Shown here piece after piece: positions 15,937 to 23,243 of a stretch of DNA of 33,558 nucleotides. Within the stretch, counting starts at the first letter, position 1. The number at the start of each line of letters is the position of its first letter. The notes below the pieces were generated by a model. It did no database searches. It worked only from the letters and a program-made list of their open reading frames with translations, and had not been told where the DNA came from. The position numbers and the translations under genes were made by a program. This DNA is from Deltaproteobacteria bacterium (GTDB lineage Bacteria > Myxococcota > SpSt-1050 > JACRCP01). Where the stretch lies: NCBI GenBank assembly GCA_016218965.1, contig JACRCP010000178.1, positions 1 through 33,558 of the forward strand. Reading direction: 5' to 3'.

Positions 15937-17635
15937 GGCGGCCGTACCTCCCGAAAAAAGTGTTTGCACAGGCCCCGACCAGCCTCTCGGCCGTTCGCAC
16001 GGCCCCTTCAAGACCGGGTTCGAAGAACTGAAGCGAGAACGGCGTCTTCCCCGCCGAAGTGATCCGCTCGTCGCCGTACAGATCGGAATACACGGCCGTG
16101 CACGGCGCAGATCGCATCGACTTTTCGAGAGACTCCGGATCCGAGAAATGGTGGACTGCCGCAGCCGCTGCGTGGGCGGGCCGGAGCGGAGGCACGGCCG
16201 GCGCCGCTCCGGAAGGGGCGTACACCAGGAAATCGATCCCAAACCCCAATTCGACCGCCACGTCAAGAACCGGTATCCCCGCGGACGCAGACGGATCGCA
16301 GAGCGTCAGGTAGCTCGTGTCGTCGATGACAAAACCCAACCTGGCCGCCGCTGCCGAGCGGCGAAGCGAATCGATCGATGGCCCGAGCTCGGCCCGCCTG
16401 TTCCGAAGGACCGTTTTGACGGCCGAGGCACGTGCGGAGGCGCTGCCCACGCGGCCAAACCACGCCTCGGCGGCCGCGACGCCGTAAGGAGCGGCAGGTG
16501 TGAGAGTGTCAAGCGGCAGGGGCAGGAGGACCTTTTTGTACAGCGGCGCGTAGTACGGGTTGGGCAAGAGGACCTGGCAAGGCGCATCGCGCCATCGCTC
16601 GGCCGCCACGAGGTCGATCTCGGGGATGAGCGCGCAGTTGACCGAAATCCCCGCGGCACCCAGCAACGCCTCAATCTCCGCGAGCGCCGGGCTGACGGCA
16701 ATCCCGGCCAGGTTCATGAGGGGTCCGCGGCTTCGCCGTCGCCCCCTCCCCTTGTCTATCGCCGCGGCAAAGAGCTCCGCCGTGAGGTCGTTTTCGGCGG
16801 GCGCGAACACATCGTCGTACCGTATGCGCCCCTTGCCCCGCCACCGCGCAACGGCGCCCTCCATGTCGTCCCCGATCACATGCGGCACGCAGGTGGACTT
16901 CACCACGACCACGTCCGTGTCGACCGTGCTTGCGGCCAGCCGGTCGAGAACGGCGCGCAACTTCGCCGTGCCCCCCGTGATGATGTCGACGTCACGCAGG
17001 TCGGTGCTGAAGTAGCACGGTATTTCGTCCCCGACGCCCCCCCGCCGGCCCTCCGGGCGCCCGGCAGCCTCCAGCGGGCGCACCCACGGGTAGTTATAGA
17101 GCGACACGGTACGTCCGTCGATCTGAGGCGTGGCGTACCTGCACTCGGATTCGCCGTGCGAGACGGTGATCACGCGGGGCCCCGTCAGCCTGATCGCGCT
17201 CGACGCGTTGCGCGCGAACTCGCGCCGGAAAATGAACGTGCGCCAGCGATCGGGACTACCCCACTCGTCCACCGTCACAACCTCGTGCGACCTGTCGGCG
17301 TCGGGCGGACCTCCCGCAGTCGGGGTTTCGGGACCGGCCTCCGGCATCTCGGGCAGCTTTGACACGATGGCATCGAAAGTTGCATCGCGGAGCCCCCCGG
17401 CAACGAGCTTCAATGCCTCCTCGTGCCTGGGCTTCAGCGCGTCTCCGGCGTACCGAATCGAGAGATGGCGCGTCTCGACAAAGGCGGGTTTGCCGTCACG
17501 GGGTGTCAGTATGACCGCGAGATCGGGTTCCCCGGGGACGGCAATCGCAATCGTGACAGAGCGTCCGCGTCGCGTCATCGACATCACTGTGAACGGCTCG
17601 CCGGCCGGCGGCCGGTTTGGGTCCGCGCGCTTCAC
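15920..17635 (-). CDS. NifK/BchB-like nitrogenase component-1 protein with an N-terminal extension
   Basis: This is the largest of the four component-1-like proteins, 571 residues. Residues 1-150 form an extra domain of unknown type containing TIAIAVPGEPDLAVILTP and a Pro-rich linker near 95-115. The conserved core starts near 150: SHGESECRYATPQ (Cys165), PCYFSTDLRDVDIITGGTAKLRAVLD (Cys207), KSTCVPHVIGDDMEG (Cys249), and TPAAPYGVAAAEAWFGRV, close to the C-x-x-x-IGDD and P-x-G-x-x-x-T-x-x-F signatures of NifK, NifE and BchB. All three cluster cysteines are present. The GTG start overlaps the NifH-like stop (GTGA), so reductase and this subunit are co-translated, as in nifHD. The long form could contact the NifH-like partner or substrate; that is a guess. 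Confidence 0.85.
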   Translation of the reverse strand: MKRADPNRPPAGEPFTVMSMTRRGRSVTIAIAVPGEPDLAVILTPRDGKPAFVETRHLSIRYAGDALKPRHEEALKLVAGGLRDATFDAIVSKLPEMPEAGPETPTAGGPPDADRSHEVVTVDEWGSPDRWRTFIFRREFARNASSAIRLTGPRVITVSHGESECRYATPQIDGRTVSLYNYPWVRPLEAAGRPEGRRGGVGDEIPCYFSTDLRDVDIITGGTAKLRAVLDRLAASTVDTDVVVVKSTCVPHVIGDDMEGAVARWRGKGRIRYDDVFAPAENDLTAELFAAAIDKGRGRRRSRGPLMNLAGIAVSPALAEIEALLGAAGISVNCALIPEIDLVAAERWRDAPCQVLLPNPYYAPLYKKVLLPLPLDTLTPAAPYGVAAAEAWFGRVGSASARASAVKTVLRNRRAELGPSIDSLRRSAAAARLGFVIDDTSYLTLCDPSASAGIPVLDVAVELGFGIDFLVYAPSGAAPAVPPLRPAHAAAAAVHHFSDPESLEKSMRSAPCTAVYSDLYGDERITSAGKTPFSLQFFEPGLEGAVRTAERLVGACANTFFGRYGRHARRT

Positions 17636-18465
17636 CGCCTGAACCCCGTGCGCGAAAGCTCATAGAAGGAACGGTCGTCCATCGGCGTCGGCCTCGGCAC
17701 CCTACCCGGGTCAATCACGAGGATGGTCCGCGCCATGCGGCGGAGCGTCCTTACGGTCGCCGATCCCGGCGCATGTTCGGCGATCGTAAGGCGCCTGAAC
17801 TCGGCCTTCCGGAACTCGGGATCGCGTCGGAGGGTCGCAACGACCCGGGTCTTGAGCAGCCGCGCAAAGCGGCCGATCATCGCCTCGTCCGCCGAGGAGT
17901 CCTTGAGATTGGCCACGAGGCCACCGAGAACGACGCCGTTTTGGGCACAATTGACGACCGCACGCGCGATGTTGTTGGCGGCGTAGAGCGACATCAGCTC
18001 GTCGGAAACGACGATGAAGACCTTCTGGCCGAACCCGCGCCTAAGCGGCGTGGCAAACCCCCCGCAGACGATGTCGCCCAGGAGGTCGAAAAGGACCGTG
18101 TCGTAGCGGTTGCGGGCGAACAGGTCGCTTTCCTTAAAGAACTCCAGCATCCGGGCTATGCCCCGCCCCGCACAACCCACGCCGGGCTCCGGCCCGCCGG
18201 CCTCGATGCAGTCGATCCCGGAACGGCCCTTGAGCAGGACCGACTCGGCGGAAACCTCGTTTCGGAGGACCAGTTGATCGACCACCGTCGGGATTTCGAC
18301 CCGGTTGGTGAGAAGCATGGTCCCGTCGCGCTTGGGGTCGCAGCCGACGAAAAGGACCTTCCGTCCCATCTGTGCATAGATGGTGGAGAGGTTCGAAAGG
18401 ATCGTGGACTTGCCGATCCCGCCCTTCCCCAGAAACACGATCTTTTCGACCCGGCGCGCCATCAC
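17632..18465 (-). CDS. NifH/BchL-like nitrogenase reductase (4Fe-4S ATPase)
   Basis: The 277-residue protein is a full-length member of the NifH/BchL/BchX/CfbC family, ATP-driven homodimers that pass single electrons to a component-1 partner. Present are the deviant P-loop FLGKGGIGKST (Lys14 and Lys19), switch I GCDPKRDGT, Cys98 in GVGCAGRGI and Cys134 in DIVCGGFATPLR; these two cysteines per subunit hold the bridging 4Fe-4S cluster. Arg101 matches the ADP-ribosylation site of NifH. DPKRDGT in place of DPKADST is unlike standard NifH and closer to BchL-type or divergent reductases. Start is GTG 18465 or ATG 18462, 33 bp after the SGNH gene. Its stop overlaps the next start. Electron transfer to the four downstream subunits is a strong inference. 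Confidence 0.93.
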   Translation of the reverse strand: MMARRVEKIVFLGKGGIGKSTILSNLSTIYAQMGRKVLFVGCDPKRDGTMLLTNRVEIPTVVDQLVLRNEVSAESVLLKGRSGIDCIEAGGPEPGVGCAGRGIARMLEFFKESDLFARNRYDTVLFDLLGDIVCGGFATPLRRGFGQKVFIVVSDELMSLYAANNIARAVVNCAQNGVVLGGLVANLKDSSADEAMIGRFARLLKTRVVATLRRDPEFRKAEFRRLTIAEHAPGSATVRTLRRMARTILVIDPGRVPRPTPMDDRSFYELSRTGFRR

Positions 18466-18498
18466 TCAATCCGCTTCGCCCGCCCCCGGCATTCACTT

Positions 18499-19515
18499 TT
18501 ACCAAGTTTCCCCGCCCTTTGGAAGCGAAGGCGCGGCGCCGGCCCTCCGGTCCAGGATCTCGACTGTCTTGCGGTTGAAGACTTCGGCAAGGGCCTCGTG
18601 CCCCGCCTCATTGTAGTGGCAGCAGGGGTCCAGCCTGACTTCCCGGTAGTCCAATGCGGCAAACGCCTCCTCCAGCCGAATCACCGGGACCGAATGTTTT
18701 GAAGCGAATTCGGTCACGATCGAGCGGCTCTCGCGGGGTTCGCTCAAGAACTCCGTGAACTCCCGGTCGAGAGGAGGACAAAGCACAAGGACCAGTTCCG
18801 CCCGGGCCTGTCTGGTCAGCTCGACGACCTTCGACAGCCGTTCCCCGACATACTCCTTCCATCTGTGCGCCGAATCGACCGTCTTTTTCGATGCCATCCC
18901 AAGCGTGAAGTACTCATAGACGCGCGACGTTTCAAAAAGCCGACGATTGAGGGCGGGCGGAAAGGGGAATGTCGCCGGGTAGCCGTCCGGGCCCAACTCG
19001 AAGTCCGTCAGATTGTAGGCGGTCCCGCCCAGCATTGTGAACGACGTCGGCTCGGAATCCCATATTTCCCAGTACACCACGGCGGGTTCGTGCAGCGGGA
19101 CAAGTCGCTTTGCGAGGGCGAACTTCGGACCGAACGGAAACCCGGGCTGGGAAAGGTTCAGGACGCACGCCCGCCGGCCTGCGGCGTCAAGCCTCTTTTG
19201 GAGGATGCTCGAAAACGTCTTTTCGGCCGCGATCCCGGTCCCGTAGAAGATCGAATCGCCGAAAAACATCACGGTTTCCGTTCCCAGGGCGTCAATCGAA
19301 GGGCAGTCGAAACGCTGGCGGTCCCTCGACTGTTCCCATACCACCGTGCCGTCGATCTCAAACAACCTGACGCGGCCCTGGTTCCGGACGATCTGAACAT
19401 GCGGTTGAAGCCCGAGGAGTCGGACCATGAGTTCGGCGCCAATGACGCCCGCGGCCATTGAGGCCACGAGCAAAAGAGCTGCTTTGGATGCCTTTCGGAA
19501 CGACCTGTCAATCAC
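18499..19515 (-). CDS. Membrane-anchored SGNH/GDSL-type hydrolase
   Basis: The 338-residue protein begins with one hydrophobic helix (residues 12-36, ALLLVASMAAGVIGAELMVRLL), so it is probably anchored with the catalytic domain outside the cytoplasmic membrane. VMFFGDSIFYGTG gives the GDS block with nucleophile Ser88; LNLSQPGFPFGP matches block II; DPCCHYNEAGHEALAE supplies the C-terminal Asp296/His300 block. Such enzymes remove or transfer acetyl or acyl groups on glycans and lipids. The GTG start overlaps the preceding radical SAM stop (GTGA), placing it in the same coupled operon as the nitrogenase-like genes. Its substrate is unknown; a tailoring deacylase or acyltransferase for the pathway product is one option. 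Confidence 0.82.
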   Translation of the reverse strand: MIDRSFRKASKAALLLVASMAAGVIGAELMVRLLGLQPHVQIVRNQGRVRLFEIDGTVVWEQSRDRQRFDCPSIDALGTETVMFFGDSIFYGTGIAAEKTFSSILQKRLDAAGRRACVLNLSQPGFPFGPKFALAKRLVPLHEPAVVYWEIWDSEPTSFTMLGGTAYNLTDFELGPDGYPATFPFPPALNRRLFETSRVYEYFTLGMASKKTVDSAHRWKEYVGERLSKVVELTRQARAELVLVLCPPLDREFTEFLSEPRESRSIVTEFASKHSVPVIRLEEAFAALDYREVRLDPCCHYNEAGHEALAEVFNRKTVEILDRRAGAAPSLPKGGETW

Positions 19516-20879
19516 GATGATCGCCCCGCCCTTTTTGTGCGGGCGCGGCGTGTCGCCGTCCGCGCCTGCGCCTCAGGAACAAGATGGCCCGTACCGTGCG
19601 CATCGAGATAGCCACGCGGCACGCCGAGGCACCGCGGCCGTTGGACGCACCGCGAACACAGCGACAGCGCCGGGTAGTCATTGGTCTCCATTACGCGGTT
19701 GACCCGGAGAAGCGGGCGCAAGCCTGCCGGAACGGCACAGACCGGAAAGTCCTGGAGACGCGCCGCGCTTTCGACGATTCTGCTCTCTTCGCGGCCGAGC
19801 GCCGAGCGCACAACTGCGACGCTCGGCGCGACGATCGCAAGGACCGGGTGGTGCCTTGGCGAATCGGCAAAGAGCGAGGAGATGCTCAAAGAGGCCCCGA
19901 GAAGCCGGGCTGCGTCGATTATTCCCCCCAACTCCCCTACCCCCGCGTCGGTGAGGACCGCATTGAGTGTAAAGGGGACAACCGCGGCGGCGTGGATGTT
20001 CCGGGCCGCGGCCAGGAGCTCGCGGAACGCCCCGGCGCGCCCGGCGATCGCGTCGTGCGTCCGCGGCGTGCAGCCGAAAACGGTGAATGTGACCGACTCA
20101 AGGCCGGGCAGCGCCGCGACCCGGCGCGCCGCCGCAGGGTCGGCGAGCCGATTCGGCGGCATTACGAGGTGCAGGCCGAATGCGGTTTCGGGGGCCAGCA
20201 AAGCCATGATCTCGGTCAAGCGCCCGTGTCCGGCAAGGTCATCGGCCTCGACGCGGAAACGGATGTCCAATCCACGGCGCGCGGCCGGGCGGACGACGCG
20301 GCGCACGAGGTCCTTCACCGTGGCGAGGTCGTCGTCCCACGCCGCTGCGTCGTACCGCCGTGGCTCGCGGCGACAGAAGGCGCAGCGCTGGAGGCACCCC
20401 GACCGCAGGTGGACCCCTAGGTCGATCACGTGGCATTGTTTCGCGTGCACCGCGTCAATCAGCGCTGTTGGAACAGGACCGCCCATGACCGATTCAGGAA
20501 CGTCGAGGGTGAGCGGCTCCGCGGTCCAACTCCGAGCGGCGCGCGGCCACAGCCGGGTGATTGCGGCCTCCCGCGTGGCGATGCGCGCGAGGACAGGGGC
20601 GACGGCGCCGCCAATCTCCCGGCAAAATGCATCCGCACCGTCGGCCCTCCGCGAAGGTCCACAGCCGTACGAGAGGCGGCGAGTGGCAAGCATCCCGCGG
20701 GACGCCGGGGTCCGCCGCTCGACCGCGAGGATGACCTTCCGCCGCGCCCCGCCGGGGAGCGTGAGAACCCCCGCGCAGTTGAGCGCCGCGGGCGCGGCGT
20801 GGATCGACGAGGGGGCGAACACGCCCGCGACGCGGAACAGCTGCATCATCTCCATGAGGGGGCGGGCGCGCGCCATCAT
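19512..20879 (-). CDS. Radical SAM protein with C-terminal cysteine cluster
   Basis: The 455-residue protein has a poorly conserved N-terminal domain of about 140 residues, then the radical SAM motif CLQRCAFC (Cys162, Cys166, Cys169) in VHLRSGCLQRCAFCRREPRRY, a TIM-barrel-like middle, and a C-terminal LCSRCVQRPRCLGVPRGYLDAHG that could ligate an auxiliary cluster and resembles the ends of some peptide- or small-molecule-modifying radical SAM enzymes. It has no NifB-type CNIQCNYC signature. ATG 20879 overlaps the stop of the upstream radical SAM gene (ATGA), and its own stop overlaps the SGNH start. It is thus translated together with them. The reaction is unknown. Confidence 0.85.
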   Translation of the reverse strand: MMARARPLMEMMQLFRVAGVFAPSSIHAAPAALNCAGVLTLPGGARRKVILAVERRTPASRGMLATRRLSYGCGPSRRADGADAFCREIGGAVAPVLARIATREAAITRLWPRAARSWTAEPLTLDVPESVMGGPVPTALIDAVHAKQCHVIDLGVHLRSGCLQRCAFCRREPRRYDAAAWDDDLATVKDLVRRVVRPAARRGLDIRFRVEADDLAGHGRLTEIMALLAPETAFGLHLVMPPNRLADPAAARRVAALPGLESVTFTVFGCTPRTHDAIAGRAGAFRELLAAARNIHAAAVVPFTLNAVLTDAGVGELGGIIDAARLLGASLSISSLFADSPRHHPVLAIVAPSVAVVRSALGREESRIVESAARLQDFPVCAVPAGLRPLLRVNRVMETNDYPALSLCSRCVQRPRCLGVPRGYLDAHGTGHLVPEAQARTATRRARTKRAGRSS

Positions 20880-22345
20880 GGGAGCCGCTCCCGCAGGTGC
20901 TCCGCGACGGCACGGACCGCCGTGCCACCCACGGACCCCTCACGGAGGGCCCGGATGCGGGCGGTCCATTCCAACGCGGTCGCCCGATCGGGACCCTCAT
21001 CGAATTCGGCGCGGTCGGCGTCGCCATCGCCACCTGGAATGAGACGGATCCCGTACCGCGCGGGAGACCGTCCGAAGATCGACTGCGGCGTGATCACGAG
21101 CGGATTCACCGAAAGATCCACCGCACTCTGGCCGGTCTCGAGCAGGCGCCGGGCGGCGTCGAGGTTCGCGCGGTGGTCGCGCGGGGTCTCGCCCGGGACT
21201 CCCTCGATGAGCAGGAGCTTTGCGCGGATCCCGGCGCGGACGGCTCGACGCACCACCGCGGCCGCTTCGCGCACATCCTCGCGTTTGCCCAGCGCATCAG
21301 CGACGCGCTGCGAGAAGTGCTCGACCCCGAAGTGGATCTCGACGCAGCCGGCGCGCCCCATCGCCGCGAGGAGGCGCCGGTCGAGGCCCGCGGGGCGGGC
21401 GTAGGCGTCCCACGCGAGCCCGGGCGAGCCAGCCGCGAGCAAGCCGCACAACTCCCCGAGCCAGGCCGGGTCGTGGTTGATGAGTGAGTCGTTGAAGTGA
21501 ACTCGGCGCGCGCCGTGGCGGCGTACTTGGTGCGCAATCTCGGCAGCCACCACGGCGGGTGAGCGCCGCCGGATCCGCCGCCAGTATGCGGCCTCCTCGC
21601 AGAAGCGGCACCGGTTAACGCAGCCACGCGACGCCGCCACAGGGATCGCATCGAGCGCCCCAGGGCCAAGGTCCGGGATCGGGAGCCGGTCGAGGTCGGA
21701 GACGGGAGTACCGTCGATGACCGTGCCGCTGCGGAGCGGGGTTCCGCGCACAACCTGTCGCGCGAACCGGAGCAACGCCCGTTCGCCCTCACCGCGCACA
21801 ACAACGTCGCAGGAGCCGCGCAGGAGGCGGACGGCGATTGCGTCGTCGGTGCCGGCCGGTCCGCCGCAGATCACGGGGATCCCGGCTTCGGCGAGGCGCG
21901 TGCCGATTGCGGCCGCGGCGATGACGTTCGACTGAAGCACAGAGATCCCGACGAGCGGCGGGCGGGCGCGAACGATCGCCGCGACCGCACGGTCACTGAA
22001 GCGTTGGAGCGCCTCCGCGAGCGCGGGGTCGCGCGCGCCAGCGAGGGCCTCGTCGACATAGGCGGCCGAGAAACCCCACGCGCCGTGTGGCCAGAACCGC
22101 TCCAGCGACCCAGCGTCGTAAAGCCGCCGGTAAAACAGGCGATCGCGTGCGTACAGCGCGGCCGAGAGGTTCACGGTGCGCGCAGGGACCCCATGTGCCC
22201 AGAGGAAGGCGACGAGGCTTGCGGCGCCGAGATGCGCAAAGCGATCAGGATGCCCGATTGCCGGGGGGATGATGATCAGAACCGCTTCGCCTGCCGGCCT
22301 GATGTCCTCACCTCGATCCACGTGCCGACGCCCGCTCTCGGTCAT
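20876..22345 (-). CDS. Cobalamin-binding-domain radical SAM protein
   Basis: The 489-residue protein has the layout of BchE/MiaB-like B12-radical SAM enzymes: an N-terminal Rossmann-like domain (about 20-200) with AVLIIIPPAIGHPDRFAHLGAASLVAFL, LVGISVLQSNVIAA, VICGGPAGT and VVVRGEGE, then the radical SAM domain with CVNRCRFC (Cys242, Cys246, Cys249), VHFNDSLIN, EIHFGVEHFS and LLLIEGVPGET. The cobalamin motif DxHxxG is absent, as is common in this family, so cobalamin binding is inferred from fold order. ATG 22345 overlaps the stop of the SUMF1-like gene (ATGA). Such enzymes methylate unactivated carbons or perform ring closures. It is the second gene of the nine-gene operon. Confidence 0.88.
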   Translation of the reverse strand: MTESGRRHVDRGEDIRPAGEAVLIIIPPAIGHPDRFAHLGAASLVAFLWAHGVPARTVNLSAALYARDRLFYRRLYDAGSLERFWPHGAWGFSAAYVDEALAGARDPALAEALQRFSDRAVAAIVRARPPLVGISVLQSNVIAAAAIGTRLAEAGIPVICGGPAGTDDAIAVRLLRGSCDVVVRGEGERALLRFARQVVRGTPLRSGTVIDGTPVSDLDRLPIPDLGPGALDAIPVAASRGCVNRCRFCEEAAYWRRIRRRSPAVVAAEIAHQVRRHGARRVHFNDSLINHDPAWLGELCGLLAAGSPGLAWDAYARPAGLDRRLLAAMGRAGCVEIHFGVEHFSQRVADALGKREDVREAAAVVRRAVRAGIRAKLLLIEGVPGETPRDHRANLDAARRLLETGQSAVDLSVNPLVITPQSIFGRSPARYGIRLIPGGDGDADRAEFDEGPDRATALEWTARIRALREGSVGGTAVRAVAEHLRERLP

Positions 22346-23100
22346 GACCCGACGTCCTGCGCGCAGCGAAAACCATGAAAGAGCCACCTGATGTCGGGGA
22401 GGTCTCCGTAGCGCAAAGAGAAGCGCAGCGCCCCCAGCCTGCTGTTCAACGACCCGCCGCGAAAGACCCGATACCTGCAGTCCTTCACATCGGAATAGTT
22501 GGCGCTCCAGCAATTGTCCGTCCACTCCCAGACGTTGCCCACCATGTCATGCAGGCCGAACCCGTTCGCCCTTTTTTGACCAACCGGATGCGTCCGCCGG
22601 CCGGCATTGGCGTCGAACCACGCCATGTCCCGAAAGCACTGGGAGTCATCGAGACAGACAGACCGCGCCATCGTACCCGCCCTGGCCGCGTACTCCCATT
22701 CCTCCTCGGTCGGCAGGCGTCCGCCCACCTTGGCACAGAAGTCCCGCGCCTCCTGCCACGTCACCTGCTCGACCGGGCAGTCCGCGCCGCAGTTGTCAAA
22801 ATTGCTCGGGTTGCTCTCCATGACCTCCCGGAACTGCCCCTGGGTCACCTCGTATTTGCCCATCCGGAAAGCCCGGACGCTCACCTTGTGCCGCGGTTTT
22901 TCGTTGTCGCGGCAGTTGTCTCCCGGCGAACAGCCCATCTCATAGGAACCGCCCGGGACGTCAACCCAATCGATCTTCGCCGCGTTCAGGCGCCCGAGGC
23001 GCGCGGGCGGAGGCACATAGACGCAAAGCCTCAAACCTGCCGCCAGCGCCAGCAGACCTGCCATCAGGATCAAGACGGCCTTCCGATTCGTCAACCCCAA
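22342..23100 (-). CDS. SUMF1/FGE-fold protein lacking the FGE catalytic cysteines
   Basis: The 252-residue protein starts with a signal-anchor helix (VLILMAGLLALAAGLRLCVYV) and continues as a complete SUMF1-type domain: WVDVPGGSYEMGCSPGDN, HKVSVRAFRMGKYEVTQGQFREVM, WQEARDFCAKVGGRLPTEEEWEYAARAG, GLHDMVGNVWEWTDNCW and YRVFRGGSLNSR...FRCA. In formylglycine-generating enzymes the GGS is followed by two active-site cysteines; here the stretch GGSLNSRLGALRFSLR has none, so Cys-to-formylglycine conversion is not expected. Related cysteine-free members act as binding or other oxidative proteins. TTG 23100 with AGAGGA eight bases upstream is the chosen start; TTG 23094 is possible. It is the first gene of the operon and overlaps the next by ATGA. 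Confidence 0.86.
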   Translation of the reverse strand: MGLTNRKAVLILMAGLLALAAGLRLCVYVPPPARLGRLNAAKIDWVDVPGGSYEMGCSPGDNCRDNEKPRHKVSVRAFRMGKYEVTQGQFREVMESNPSNFDNCGADCPVEQVTWQEARDFCAKVGGRLPTEEEWEYAARAGTMARSVCLDDSQCFRDMAWFDANAGRRTHPVGQKRANGFGLHDMVGNVWEWTDNCWSANYSDVKDCRYRVFRGGSLNSRLGALRFSLRYGDLPDIRWLFHGFRCAQDVGS

Positions 23101-23141
23101 GCAACGGCATCCTCTGTTCGGCGAAACGATGCGCGAGCCGG

Positions 23142-23170
23142 ATTATTGGCCAGCACAGCCCGGGTTGCAA
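23142..23170 (-). promoter_or_regulatory. Promoter of the nine-gene nitrogenase-like operon
   Basis: Reading on the minus strand, TTGCAA (23170-23165) is followed after exactly 17 bases by AATAAT (23147-23142), a five-of-six match to TATAAT. Transcription would start near 23135 and give a leader of about 35 bases before the TTG start at 23100. The -35 hexamer is a palindrome. No comparable promoter was found between later genes of the operon, which agrees with a single transcript. Confidence 0.6.
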
Positions 23171-23230
23171 GCGAAATGTCGCCAAGCGAACGCGGTGCAA
23201 CATACGGTGGCGCGGCGGGGCGGATTGATC

Positions 23231-23236
23231 TAGTAT
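23231..23236 (+). promoter_or_regulatory. TANNNT-type -10 element close to the ATG
   Basis: TAGTAT ends 7 bases before the ATG at 23244, the spacing seen for leaderless transcripts, and no ribosome-binding site is visible before this ATG. No convincing -35 is present. This may be a leaderless promoter for the membrane-protein gene and the radical SAM genes after it. Confidence 0.35.
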
Positions 23237-23243
23237 TGATGCT

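Noticed and set aside
12024..18465. A standard molybdenum nitrogenase or bacteriochlorophyll reductase
   Set aside because: The component-1 proteins lack the FeMo-cofactor ligands and the number and order of subunits, and the neighbours do not match nif, bch or cfb operons.
19512..20879. NifB-like cofactor-building enzyme for the nitrogenase-like proteins
   Set aside because: The motif is CLQRCAFC with no NifB-type flanking Cys/His pattern; only the position in the operon suggests it.
22342..23100. Formylglycine-generating enzyme
   Set aside because: The two cysteines after GGS are replaced by NSR and ALR, so the catalytic pair is missing.
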